From Desulfovibrio gilichinskyi (GTDB lineage Bacteria > Desulfobacterota > Desulfovibrionia > Desulfovibrionales > Desulfovibrionaceae): a stretch of 64,000 nt of DNA. Below, piece after piece: positions 43,588 through 52,183 of this stretch (the stretch's first letter is position 1; every line of letters begins with the position of its first letter). The notes beneath the pieces are model-generated. The model was not told where the DNA came from, ran no database searches, and was given only the letters and a program-made list of their open reading frames with translations. The translations under genes were made by a program, and so were the position numbers. Location of the stretch: contig NZ_FWZU01000001.1 of the NCBI RefSeq assembly GCF_900177375.1, forward strand, positions 434,001-498,000. The letters are read 5' to 3'.

Positions 43588-44538
43588 CTATTTGATGATA
43601 TTGTCTGCTCTGTCTAAAACTTGTTTAGGAATTGTCACACCCATCGTTTCAGCAGCGGCAGGATTGACGTATAATTGAAGATTTTCCAGAGATTCAACCG
43701 GAGTACTTGCCGGAATTGCTTTTTTATTAAGGATGCGGATAGCCATATCTGCGGTTTGAAGTCCCATACGATAATAGTCTATTGCCACCGCAGCAATTGT
43801 TCCTCTTTTTACAGAGTCTGTGTCTGCTGAAAATATCGGCAGCTTATTCTGTCTGCAAACTTTGATAGCTGCTTCAAGACCAGAAACAACGGTGTTATCC
43901 AGTGGGATATATATGGCGTCACATTTTCCGACCAGAGATTTGGCAGCCTGATATACTCCGCTGGAATTGGCGATTGAAGCTTCTTCAACTTTAATACCTA
44001 AATCTTTGCACACATCTTTGAGAATCTTAATCAGTACTACGGAATTGGCTTCGCCTGCATTGTAGATAGTCCCGATGGTTTTTACATCAGGTAGAAATTC
44101 TTTAATGAGTTCCACTTGGCGAACTATAGGACTCATGTCAGTCATTCCGGTAATGTTCTTACCGGGAATCATAAGGCTTCTGACAAGTCCTGCCGCAACC
44201 GGATCGGTAACACCTGTGAAAAGGATAGGTTTATCTTTAATTTTCTGCGCAACAGCCTGCGCTGAAGGAGTTGTAATGGCTAGAATCAGAGACGGGTTTT
44301 CACCTTTTATCTGGTTTGCAATTTGAATGTTGTTAGCCTGATTGCCCTGCGCAATATGAACATTGTATTGAACGTTGATGCCGGCTTCTTTCATGCGGCT
44401 TTGAAAACCTGCACGCATTGCATCAAGAGAAGGGTGTTCCACTATCTGAGTTATAGATACAGTGTAACTTTGAGCTGAATGGATAACCGGAACGGCAACC
44501 ATAAACAGTATGACCATGAAGAGCAGTATTTTTTTCAT
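43588..44538 (-). CDS. ABC transporter substrate-binding protein, PF04392 (TrpX-like)
   Basis: Periplasmic binding protein of 316 residues. A signal peptide (MKKILLFMVILFMVAVPV, cleavage near HSA-QS) is followed by two lobes of the PF04392 fold: SITQIVEHPSLDAMRAGFQ, LILAITTPSAQAVAQK, ILFTGVTDPVAAGLV, ITGMTDMSPIVRQVELI and IYIPLDNTVVSGLEA. Known members bind tryptophan or tyrosine-like ligands; this one is untested. It follows the divergent polysaccharide deacetylase gene by 48 bp, so its promoter may lie further upstream. Confidence 0.92.
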   Translation of the reverse strand: MKKILLFMVILFMVAVPVIHSAQSYTVSITQIVEHPSLDAMRAGFQSRMKEAGINVQYNVHIAQGNQANNIQIANQIKGENPSLILAITTPSAQAVAQKIKDKPILFTGVTDPVAAGLVRSLMIPGKNITGMTDMSPIVRQVELIKEFLPDVKTIGTIYNAGEANSVVLIKILKDVCKDLGIKVEEASIANSSGVYQAAKSLVGKCDAIYIPLDNTVVSGLEAAIKVCRQNKLPIFSADTDSVKRGTIAAVAIDYYRMGLQTADMAIRILNKKAIPASTPVESLENLQLYVNPAAAETMGVTIPKQVLDRADNIIK

Positions 44539-44585
44539 CTGTTGATACCTTCGTTTTGAAATTATTGTTTACCTGTAAAACTATT

Positions 44586-45851
44586 TCAACGATGTGGAGT
44601 AAGTTTTCTAACTGGAACGATTCTTATTCTGCCATTTGATTCTATAGCCCATTGTCTGATTGCTTCAATTGTTTCCGGGTGCGGGTGGCCTATTGCAATT
44701 GATTGACCTCGCGTCCTCGCAATTTTAGCAGCTTTGGCTAGTTGAAATTTGATTGCCGAAACGTCTTTAACATTATCAAGAAAGATATTCCTTTCGTACA
44801 AAGTAACATTAGCTTTTTTAGCAGCTTCTTGTGCAGTGCTTTTTGCTGTAGTTCGGCTGTCTAAAAAAAATATCTTTTTCTGGTGCAAAGGAATCATAAC
44901 CTCTTGCATTCCAACAAGATTTTCCGTGAACCTAGATCCCATATGATTGTTTATTCCGGTTGCATCCGGAATTTTTTTTATTGCATCGAGAACGCGTTGC
45001 TGAATCGTTTTTGCGTTCATGCCGATTAGCAGAGCATCTGCGCCCGGATGAACTTTAGGATACCCTTTAGGTTGCATCGGGAGATGAATCATTATTTCAT
45101 TGTTACTTCTTTTTCCTATTCTGGCTACTTCCGAAGCATGAGAACTGTTGGGCCATATGGAAAAAGTTATATGAACGTTAAGATCCGCCAATTTTTGTGC
45201 AATATTTACGTTTTCGCCCATGTCGTCAATAACAATAGCCATTTTCGGAGCGTTGGGATCAATTTTAAGCTCAGCTGTTTCTTCCTGCTGTGTTACTGTA
45301 TCTATAAAAAATTTGTGGGTAGGTACTTTGTTAATGCTTAGCAACCAGCAGTCATCGGCTACTTTTTGTATGCTTGCAGTAAGCCCGGCACTCGTGAGTC
45401 TGTTATTTACGCTTTTAATGAAGCTTTGCTTATTTCCTTTAAGAGGAAATCTAAGCTGCTGAAAATGAAAAAAGCGACCGTGATATTTCTTCAAAGTTAC
45501 GTCTTCAAGTTTCAAATCAGACATAGAAACATCAGCTGATTTAAGTTCATTAATAAGCGATAGATCAGCAATTTTGACTAAATCTTCAAGATCATCTTGT
45601 TCAATTTCTTCGTATGGGTTTGTAGAATTTTCTGAAGCGAATCCCTGCTGTTCGAGAGGGATCGATTCCTTATGTTCCGCAATTGAATTGGAATCACTAA
45701 AGATCATCAGGGCGATGATCATGCAAATAAAAGAAGCCGTTGCAATTGTTGCAATTGCAATTCCAAATGGTTTTGAAAGATAAGCCCGAATTCCCGGATT
45801 GTTTTCCGGGATTTCGGGCTTATTATTCTGATCCGAAGTATTAAGTTCCAC
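44586..45851 (-). CDS. Divergent polysaccharide deacetylase family protein (YibQ-like)
   Basis: Protein of 421 residues with a cytoplasmic N-terminus, one transmembrane helix (about 31-52) and a periplasmic NodB-like fold: KMAIVIDDMGENVNIAQKL (about 212), HITFSIWPNSSH, IMIHLPMQPKGYP, INNHMGSRFTEN and FFLDSRTTAKS. DUF610/YibQ relatives are associated with EnvC and peptidoglycan turnover. The order envC-ctpA-yibQ here is the classic one, 19 bp after ctpA. Whether it deacetylates anything is unknown. Confidence 0.92.
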   Translation of the reverse strand: MELNTSDQNNKPEIPENNPGIRAYLSKPFGIAIATIATASFICMIIALMIFSDSNSIAEHKESIPLEQQGFASENSTNPYEEIEQDDLEDLVKIADLSLINELKSADVSMSDLKLEDVTLKKYHGRFFHFQQLRFPLKGNKQSFIKSVNNRLTSAGLTASIQKVADDCWLLSINKVPTHKFFIDTVTQQEETAELKIDPNAPKMAIVIDDMGENVNIAQKLADLNVHITFSIWPNSSHASEVARIGKRSNNEIMIHLPMQPKGYPKVHPGADALLIGMNAKTIQQRVLDAIKKIPDATGINNHMGSRFTENLVGMQEVMIPLHQKKIFFLDSRTTAKSTAQEAAKKANVTLYERNIFLDNVKDVSAIKFQLAKAAKIARTRGQSIAIGHPHPETIEAIRQWAIESNGRIRIVPVRKLTPHR

Positions 45852-45869
45852 TTCCGTTAAACCCCTACG

Positions 45870-47150
45870 CTATTGAATTTCTTTTAAGCGTGGAAGCTGT
45901 TTCACAAGCTGTAGGCCAAGTCTTAGCTGATTGTCTTTTTCAAGCATTTTAACAGCTTTGTCAGTCTGAACACCTTTTTTAGCAGATTCAGTTTCATCTG
46001 TGTTTTCCAGGTGTCTTGTCAGGTCTTGTTCGCGGATTATGAAACGGTCATTCTCGTCATCTTCTTTTACTGGAGGGACAAACGGGTAAACGATGTCAGG
46101 ATCGATTCCTTCAGCCTGAATCGAGCGGCCGCTAGGTGTGTAGTAGCGGGCTGTTGTCAGTTTAATTCCAGATCCGTCTGCCATAGGAATGATTGTCTGT
46201 ACAGAACCTTTACCGAATGAACGTTCACCCAGAAGCAGTGATCTGTTGTGATCTTTCAGAGCTCCGGCAACAATTTCAGAGGCGGATGCAGAACCGGAGT
46301 TGATCAATGTGACCATCGGTACATCTGCATACTGCGCATCTCCTTCAGCCATAAAGTCTTTTCTGCTGTCTTTATTACGTCCTTCAATATAAACGAGAAG
46401 TCCTTTATCAATGAAAGTATCAGCAACTGACGCAGCCTGTGTCAGGAGTCCGCCTGGGTTGTTGCGTAAATCAAAAACAATTCCTTTGATTTTATTTGAC
46501 TTCTTGTATTCAGCGAGAGCCTTATGCATGTCGCTGGTAGTGTTTTCACTAAAGCGAGTAAGCCTCAGGTATAAATAGCCTTTTTCCAGTTCCTGACTTT
46601 TTACACTCTGAATCTGGATTGATCCGCGGGTAATAGTAACTTTGAGTGGTTTATTATCACCTTTGTGCAGAATTGTGAGCACCACGTCAGTTCCGCGTTT
46701 ACCTCTGATTTTGCTTACTGCTTCCATCAGAGAAATTGACTGTGTAGGTGTTCCGTCAATTTCAAGGATAAGGTCACCGGATTTCAGTCCGGCTTTGTAT
46801 GCAGGAGTATCTTCAATAGGAGAAATGACAGTTAAACGTCCTTTTTCAAGGCTGATTTCAATGCCGATTCCGCTGAACTCTCCGCTTGTAGCTTCCTGCA
46901 TTTCTGTGAAATCTTCTTTGGAAAGAAAAGTAGAATGAGGATCAAGCTGTTCAAGCATACCTTTTAAAGCATCGTCGACCAGTTCTTTGCGGGAAATATC
47001 TTCTACGTAGTTATGCTCGACTAAATCAAGCACCTGACTGAATCTGCGTAACGGCTGAAAGCGATCTCCGTCGACAGCTTCAGATTTTTGAGGCGAAGCA
47101 GAAATTACAAAAAGACAGACGATAGTTATCATCCACAAAGTTTTTCTCAT
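45870..47150 (-). CDS. C-terminal processing peptidase (S41 family)
   Basis: Periplasmic protease of 426 residues. A signal peptide (MRKTLWMITIVCLFVISA) is followed by an N-terminal helical part, a PDZ domain (about 93-170, GIGIEISLEKGRLTVISPIEDTPAYKAGLKSGD) and the S41 core with the catalytic Ser in NSGSASASEIVAG and Lys in SFGKGSVQTI. CtpA enzymes trim peptidoglycan hydrolases and lipoproteins. Located between envC and the yibQ-like gene; ATG with GGAGGAA upstream. Confidence 0.95.
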   Translation of the reverse strand: MRKTLWMITIVCLFVISASPQKSEAVDGDRFQPLRRFSQVLDLVEHNYVEDISRKELVDDALKGMLEQLDPHSTFLSKEDFTEMQEATSGEFSGIGIEISLEKGRLTVISPIEDTPAYKAGLKSGDLILEIDGTPTQSISLMEAVSKIRGKRGTDVVLTILHKGDNKPLKVTITRGSIQIQSVKSQELEKGYLYLRLTRFSENTTSDMHKALAEYKKSNKIKGIVFDLRNNPGGLLTQAASVADTFIDKGLLVYIEGRNKDSRKDFMAEGDAQYADVPMVTLINSGSASASEIVAGALKDHNRSLLLGERSFGKGSVQTIIPMADGSGIKLTTARYYTPSGRSIQAEGIDPDIVYPFVPPVKEDDENDRFIIREQDLTRHLENTDETESAKKGVQTDKAVKMLEKDNQLRLGLQLVKQLPRLKEIQ

Positions 47151-47202
47151 TGGTTCCTCCAGCGGGGTGGGTGCTGTATCTTGTGAAAGTTATTAATCAT
47201 TA

Positions 47203-48330
47203 TTATCGGGAAAGCCATTTTTCCGGGTTAACGGGTTTCTGGTGAAAACGCAATTCAAAATAGAGTCCGGTCCCTTTAAGTGCTGGGTAATACCCAGTTT
47301 TTCCGATAACTTCATCCTTTTCAACTTCCTGTCCCGTTTTTACAAGGCTTTCCGAAAGGTAAGCATACAGGGAGTAGTAATTATATCCATGGTAAATAAT
47401 AACAACTCGTCCAAATCCTCTGAGGGTATCGTTGTGTACGACTTTTCCCCAGAAAATAGATTTGACATTAATATTACCATTGGTTTCGAAACCTTCTCCT
47501 CTAACAGGAGGTTTTGCAGAAGGATCAAAGTTTATTTTGACCTTACCATCGCACGGAGCGGGCAATTCTCCTTTAAAGTTGAGAATCTTTTTGCTGGTCA
47601 GGCTTTTGAGTTTGTAATTCAGTTTGTTAATTGTATCAAGAAGAGCTTTTAATTCTTCCTCACGGCTCATTTTCATGGATCGGATTTGCCGAATCCCTGA
47701 AAGCAGGCTCAATTTGTCTTTCAGTAAAAGATCTTTTGTCTTATTGATTGCTGTTAATTTCTTTTCGGATTTTATACGAAGCTCTTTCTGGACTTCAAGA
47801 TTTTCAAAAATCATTTTAGATTGATTTTCAGCTTTGGTCAGTTCTGCTTTCGCATCTTTGTAGACGGAGGCAAGCCACACAAAATTACGGTCAGAGCTTT
47901 CCCAGTCTTCAAGAGATCCGAATTTGTTTTCGAGTTTCCGAGAATGAATAGGCCACAGCTTTGCAAGCATCATTTTTAGATTGCCGACAATTTTATCAAG
48001 ATCTTCCTGCAAAACTGCATGTTTTTCTTTGGCTGATTTTTCCTCTGCTACAATTTTAGTCAGCTCATCTTCGCTTTTAAAAAGCTTGCGCTCTATGTCT
48101 GATATTCTGTCTTCAATTGAAGCCAGTTCTCCGAACATGTCTCTTTCTTCACGGGTGAGCTTTAGTAAAACTTGTTTTTGCTTTTGAATATTTTGTTTTT
48201 GATCGTTGATAGCTTCACGAATTTTGCTCACAGCAGAATCATCCGCCATCGAATATGAAGCCGATAGTGTAAAAAAAGCTAACAGAGTTGCTGCAACTAA
48301 TAATATCTGTCTAAATGAGACGTTATGCAT
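47203..48330 (-). CDS. Murein hydrolase activator EnvC family protein
   Basis: Periplasmic protein of 375 residues with a signal peptide (to SYSMA), a long coiled coil (about 30-250, rich in Lys/Glu/Leu) and a C-terminal LytM fold. The LytM domain looks catalytically dead: the usual YAHL is YAYL and the HFE of the last motif is YFE in GTGLYFELR. That is as in EnvC, which activates amidases rather than cutting itself. No clear ribosome-binding site is seen. It lies 52 bp before ctpA and 13 bp after the nuclease gene. Confidence 0.92.
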   Translation of the reverse strand: MHNVSFRQILLVAATLLAFFTLSASYSMADDSAVSKIREAINDQKQNIQKQKQVLLKLTREERDMFGELASIEDRISDIERKLFKSEDELTKIVAEEKSAKEKHAVLQEDLDKIVGNLKMMLAKLWPIHSRKLENKFGSLEDWESSDRNFVWLASVYKDAKAELTKAENQSKMIFENLEVQKELRIKSEKKLTAINKTKDLLLKDKLSLLSGIRQIRSMKMSREEELKALLDTINKLNYKLKSLTSKKILNFKGELPAPCDGKVKINFDPSAKPPVRGEGFETNGNINVKSIFWGKVVHNDTLRGFGRVVIIYHGYNYYSLYAYLSESLVKTGQEVEKDEVIGKTGYYPALKGTGLYFELRFHQKPVNPEKWLSR

Positions 48331-48343
48331 ATTTTATAATAGT

Positions 48344-48997
48344 TCAGTTTTTAAGAAATTCACCGAGAGGGCAATTAGTACAGTCAGGGTTAGTTTTTTT
48401 ACACCATTTTTTCGCTGCCTTAACTATAAGCGCATGGTATTCGTTAAATAGTTCTACATCTTCATTTAAAACGTCCATAAAGAAATCTTGAAGTTCATGA
48501 TATTCAATATCCTCGTGGATTAGCATATGTCTGTTAAAAATTCTACGAGTGTAGGCATCTACAACAAATATTGGTTTTCCCAGTGCATAAAGCAGGATAG
48601 AATCAGCCGTTTCCGGTCCAATTCCTTTTACAGAAAGAAGCTGCTGTCTCAGGTCAGCTGTTTCAAAAGCAGCTAAATCTGTAATGCAGTCGGCTGACTT
48701 TTCATCTAAAAAACTTAGGAAATTGGTAAGTCTTTCAGATTTAATTTTGAAAAAACCGGAAGGCCGGATAAGATCCTGCAATTCATCAATAGAGAGTTTG
48801 CGGAGTCCCCGGATAGTCAGCGCATCATTCTCTTTAAGATTATGAATCGCTTTTTCAACATTTTTCCAGTTTGTGTTCTGTACTAATATCGCACCGACCG
48901 CAATTTCAAACGGGGTTTCACCGGGCCACCAATGGCATGGACCTATAGCCGTATGTAAGGCTTCGTAATAGCCCATCAGTAAAGATTCTCTATTCAT
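48344..48997 (-). CDS. Endonuclease III-like HhH-GPD DNA glycosylase (MagIII-like)
   Basis: Base-excision repair protein of 217 residues. The helix-hairpin-helix is LLSVKGIGPETADSILLYA (about 117-135) and the catalytic Asp is in IFVVDAYTRRIF. WWPGETPFEIAVGAILVQNTNWKNVEKA resembles Helicobacter MagIII, a 3-methyladenine glycosylase of similar length. The C-terminus has CKKTNPDCTNC, three of the four Fe-S ligands of endonuclease III, but the protein ends eight residues later without the fourth Cys. It may bind another metal or none. Confidence 0.88.
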   Translation of the reverse strand: MNRESLLMGYYEALHTAIGPCHWWPGETPFEIAVGAILVQNTNWKNVEKAIHNLKENDALTIRGLRKLSIDELQDLIRPSGFFKIKSERLTNFLSFLDEKSADCITDLAAFETADLRQQLLSVKGIGPETADSILLYALGKPIFVVDAYTRRIFNRHMLIHEDIEYHELQDFFMDVLNEDVELFNEYHALIVKAAKKWCKKTNPDCTNCPLGEFLKN

Positions 48998-49008
48998 TGT
49001 AAATTTTC

Positions 49009-49881
49009 TCAGCTGTCAGTTGCGCTGATGTTTTCCCAGAGCAGGGCAGCCCATTCACCGTCTATGAATATTTCAGGAGCAGGTAATCCTTTTGTTATGT
49101 AGGCCTTTGCAACGCCTTCGGCTTGTTCATTCAAAATGCCGGAAAGTATAAGGATGGAATTTTCTTTCAGTCTGGCAATGACGGCAGAAGAAAGTTCGAT
49201 AAGCGGCCCGGATAATATATTGGCAACAACAAGATCATATTTAAGATTTTGATCAATGCAATCTGCACTGCCTACGGCAAGAGTTACATCTGATTCAACA
49301 CCGTTGTTTTGCAGGTTTTCCAGAGCGCAGACAATAGATTGCGGATCGATGTCCACCCCTGTTCCTTTAACGCCAAGCTTTGCAAGGGCAATTGCAAGGA
49401 TGGCAGAGCCTGTACCGAGATCGAAGAAATTCATTTTCGGGTCAAGTTTACCTTCGCGGTAAAGTTTACTGATCAGTTCAAGGCAAAGGGCCGTAGTCGG
49501 ATGTCCGCCTGTTCCGAAAGCCATTTTAGGCTCGATTACGATGTGCCTCAGTCCTTCGGTTTTAGTATCCATCAGCCACGGCGGCAAAATTTCAAACATA
49601 TCTCCGCAAACGATGGGTTCAAAGTATTCTTTCCATGCAAGCCCCCAGTTTTCAGCTTCAATTTCTTCGCTGATACATCCGGCTTCCGGCCACCGTTTTT
49701 GTATCTCAGCAACAATTTCTGATCCGAGAGGGTGGTCTTCAAGATGAATGGTGTAAAAGATAGTATCATCTTCAAGTGGTTTTTCTTCCCATCCGTGAGC
49801 TACTCTTCCTGAAAGGTATACTTGGCATTCAGCTGTTTCTGATTCCGGTAATGTGAATTGAATTTTAAGAAGTGTTGACAT
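49009..49881 (-). CDS. prmA: Ribosomal protein L11 methyltransferase
   Basis: SAM-dependent trimethylation of L11. The 290-residue protein has an N-terminal L11-recognition domain and a class I methyltransferase domain: IEPKMAFGTGGHPTT, FFDLGTGSAILAIALAKLG (about 153-171), GVDIDPQSIVCALEN and VVANILSGPL. It is 11 bp upstream of the endonuclease III-like gene. A terminator at 49926-49975 precedes it, so it has its own promoter or read-through. Confidence 0.95.
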   Translation of the reverse strand: MSTLLKIQFTLPESETAECQVYLSGRVAHGWEEKPLEDDTIFYTIHLEDHPLGSEIVAEIQKRWPEAGCISEEIEAENWGLAWKEYFEPIVCGDMFEILPPWLMDTKTEGLRHIVIEPKMAFGTGGHPTTALCLELISKLYREGKLDPKMNFFDLGTGSAILAIALAKLGVKGTGVDIDPQSIVCALENLQNNGVESDVTLAVGSADCIDQNLKYDLVVANILSGPLIELSSAVIARLKENSILILSGILNEQAEGVAKAYITKGLPAPEIFIDGEWAALLWENISATDS

Positions 49882-49925
49882 TTCAGCTGCCTTATTTGGT
49901 TGTTAAGATATTTTTTGTGCTGCAA

Positions 49926-49975
49926 AAAAGCCCAATTACTCACATATAAATCATATGTGTGATCCTTGGGCTTTT
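49926..49975 (-). terminator. Terminator downstream of the 68-aa gene
   Basis: AAAAGCCCAA (49926-49935) pairs with TTGGGCTTTT (49966-49975), with an inner CACATAT/ATATGTG stem (49941-49959). T-run on the minus strand beyond the stem. Confidence 0.85.
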
Positions 49976-49992
49976 ATTTTTAAGGATAAGTT

Positions 49993-50199
49993 CTATATCA
50001 TTTGATCGATAATAGAGCCTTTTCCGGTAATGCGGTTCATGACTGTTGCAGCTTCTGTTGCAAGGTCTGATTCATGCGCTCTTAGAGCCGGACCGTGCAA
50101 ACTGTTCGCAATATCAGTTCGTTCAAGTTTGTTTACAGGTATTACTCCTGCATCTTGAGCTGTTCCTTCTACATGCGGAGAAGGGGTGATTGTATCCAT
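49993..50199 (-). CDS. Small hypothetical protein, unknown function
   Basis: Protein of 68 residues with no hydrophobic segment or cysteine: MDTITPSPHVEGTAQDAGVI followed by a helical part with SDLATEAATVMNRITGKGS. A strong GGGAGGGAAGAA ribosome-binding site precedes the ATG, and a terminator follows 17 bp after the stop, so it is a real gene. It resembles no family I can name. It lies 69 bp downstream of argD on the same strand. Confidence 0.75.
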   Translation of the reverse strand: MDTITPSPHVEGTAQDAGVIPVNKLERTDIANSLHGPALRAHESDLATEAATVMNRITGKGSIIDQMI

Positions 50200-50268
50200 T
50201 TCTTCCCTCCCGTTTTTTTTACCTTATACTATAAATATAAGTTTGGGTAGAATGGTGGTACGGACCCG

Positions 50269-51486
50269 TTAATCCATATCAGTAAAAGCTTTATCTAAAG
50301 TATTAAGGAATGATACGAGATCTGCACGATCAATAGTGAGAGCAGGCAGAAGCCGTAATATTTTACCCTTTGTGAGGTTCAGTATAAAACCTTCATCACG
50401 AAGTTTGGCAAATATTTCATTTCCGTCAAATCCCAGTTCAATACCGAGCATTAAACCAAGACCTCTGACAGAAACAATTTTTCCCGGGTGTTTATCTTTA
50501 ATTTTAAGTGCTTCTTTGATGAAAAAATCCCCAAGTTCAGCCGCTCTGTCAGCAAGTTTTTCATCGGTCATGATATCCAGAACCTTTGACGAAACCTTGG
50601 AAACCAGTGCGCCACCGCCGAATGTGGTGGCATGGCTGCCGGGAGTAAATCCTTTAGCGACTTCATCCGTTGCGAGCATTGCTCCCATAGGAAGTCCGTT
50701 GGCAAGAGCTTTTGCCGAAGTGAAAATGTCCGGCGTGATTCCATAATGCTGATGCGCCCACCATTTTCCTGTCCGGCAGAGTCCTGACTGAACTTCATCT
50801 ACGATAAGTAAAATGTCTTTTTCTTTAACAAGTTTAGCGAGTGCTTCAACATAGTCATGAGCAAGAGGCTTAATGCCGCCTTCACCTTGGACAATTTCAA
50901 TCATGATAGCCGCAGTCTTGTCTGATACCATAGCTGTCATAGCTTCAATGTCACCGGCAGGAGCATAGGAAAATCCTTCAGGAAGAGGAGAGTATCCGTC
51001 TTTAATCGGTCCTGTTTGGCCTGTTGCGGTAAGTGTTGCCAGCGTTCTGCCATGAAAAGATCCTTCGAGGGTGATAATCTCATAGGCGTCTCTTTCTTTA
51101 ATGGTGCGCATATATCTTCTGGCCAGTTTGATAGCCGCTTCGTTTGCTTCTGCTCCGGAGTTGCAGAAAAAAACTTTATCCGCGCCACATGTAGCGAGAA
51201 GTTTTTCCGCACATTCAACTTGTTCTTCCTGATAGAAAAGGTTGCTGACCATTACCAGTTTGCGGGCTTGTTCAGCCATCAGGTCTGCAAGATCATCACG
51301 GCAATGGCCGACGTTTGCAACAGATATACCTGAAAGCAGGTCTATATATTCCCGACCGTCAAGATCCCACAGCCTGCTGCCTTTAGCTTTAGTTACATTA
51401 ACCGGATATCTGCCGTAAGTGTTGCAGATGGAATCTTTTTGTTTTTCTACGAGAGCTTCATGTTTATTCATAACAGTTTCACTCAT
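50269..51486 (-). CDS. argD: Acetylornithine/N-succinyldiaminopimelate aminotransferase family protein
   Basis: PLP enzyme of 405 residues, class III. The PLP Lys is in DIFTSAKALANGLPMGAM, the Asp in LLIVDEVQSGLCRTG, and NSGAEANEAAIKLARRY and GSFHGRTLATLTATGQ are the family signatures. ArgD converts N-acetylglutamate semialdehyde to acetylornithine, and the same enzyme often serves DapC in lysine synthesis. Placement beside dut gives no pathway clue. Alternative ornithine aminotransferase activity cannot be ruled out. Confidence 0.9.
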   Translation of the reverse strand: MSETVMNKHEALVEKQKDSICNTYGRYPVNVTKAKGSRLWDLDGREYIDLLSGISVANVGHCRDDLADLMAEQARKLVMVSNLFYQEEQVECAEKLLATCGADKVFFCNSGAEANEAAIKLARRYMRTIKERDAYEIITLEGSFHGRTLATLTATGQTGPIKDGYSPLPEGFSYAPAGDIEAMTAMVSDKTAAIMIEIVQGEGGIKPLAHDYVEALAKLVKEKDILLIVDEVQSGLCRTGKWWAHQHYGITPDIFTSAKALANGLPMGAMLATDEVAKGFTPGSHATTFGGGALVSKVSSKVLDIMTDEKLADRAAELGDFFIKEALKIKDKHPGKIVSVRGLGLMLGIELGFDGNEIFAKLRDEGFILNLTKGKILRLLPALTIDRADLVSFLNTLDKAFTDMD

Positions 51487-51504
51487 ATATTGATTGAAAG
51501 GTTA

Positions 51505-51978
51505 CTATCTTTTACCGGTGTGTCCGAATCCGCCGCTGCCGCGCTCAGTTGAAGAGAGCTCTTCGCAGGGGATAATTGACGCGTGGTAATAGGGCATAAA
51601 AACTAATTGTGCTATGCGCTGCCCGCGCTCAATTCGTCGGATTTCTCCGGAGGTGTTAAGCAGTGAAACTTTAATTTCTCCGCGGTAATCAGGGTCAATA
51701 ACCCCGACTCCCTGGCTGACGGTAAGTCCTTCTTTCGTGCCAAGCCCGCTTCGTGAGTATATAAATCCGGCAATTCCCTTGGCAGTAATTTCAATGGCAA
51801 TTCCGGCAGGGAAAGCATATTTTTCACCTGGTTTAATTTCTATAAAATCCGTGTCTATGCAGGCCCGCAAATCAATTCCGGCAGAATTCGGAGTTGAATA
51901 TTCCATGCCGCTTTTTTTAGCCAGATCGCTAAGGTATTTTACTTTTACATCAATCAAATGTGTGTTTGAAGTCGTCAT
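51505..51978 (-). CDS. dut: Deoxyuridine 5'-triphosphate nucleotidohydrolase
   Basis: Trimeric dUTPase of 157 residues that removes dUTP and supplies dUMP. All five motifs are visible: AGIDLRAC, YSRSGLGTKEG, VGVIDPDYRGEIKV, RGQRIAQLVF and ERGSGGFGHTG. It lies 18 bp before argD and looks like the first gene of that transcript, divergent from glgP. Confidence 0.96.
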   Translation of the reverse strand: MTTSNTHLIDVKVKYLSDLAKKSGMEYSTPNSAGIDLRACIDTDFIEIKPGEKYAFPAGIAIEITAKGIAGFIYSRSGLGTKEGLTVSQGVGVIDPDYRGEIKVSLLNTSGEIRRIERGQRIAQLVFMPYYHASIIPCEELSSTERGSGGFGHTGKR

Positions 51979-52137
51979 ACATATAATCCTTTAGAAAATT
52001 TTCCGATCACGGAGAATGCTCTTACAAGTTGCAGGTGTCAACTTTCTACATAAATTAATACTAAACTGTCTTGAAAAAAATATCTGAATAGTGCAAATAA
52101 TAAAAATAAGTGTAAAAGTTTTGTTTTTTTTGATAGT

Positions 52138-52167
52138 TTGATTTCTGTCCGGCTTAAACTGTATATT
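52138..52167 (+). promoter_or_regulatory. Putative sigma-70 promoter of glgP
   Basis: TTGATT (52138-52143), 18-bp spacer, TATATT (52162-52167), ending 16 bp before the ATG at 52184. An AAGGAG ribosome-binding site lies between. Such a short leader would be tight but workable. Confidence 0.45.
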
Positions 52168-52183
52168 ACTAAGGAGAATAAGT

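Noticed and set aside
47203-48330. Active M23 peptidase
   Set aside because: The LytM domain lacks two metal/catalytic His (YAYL and YFEL), so it fits the inactive EnvC activator class.
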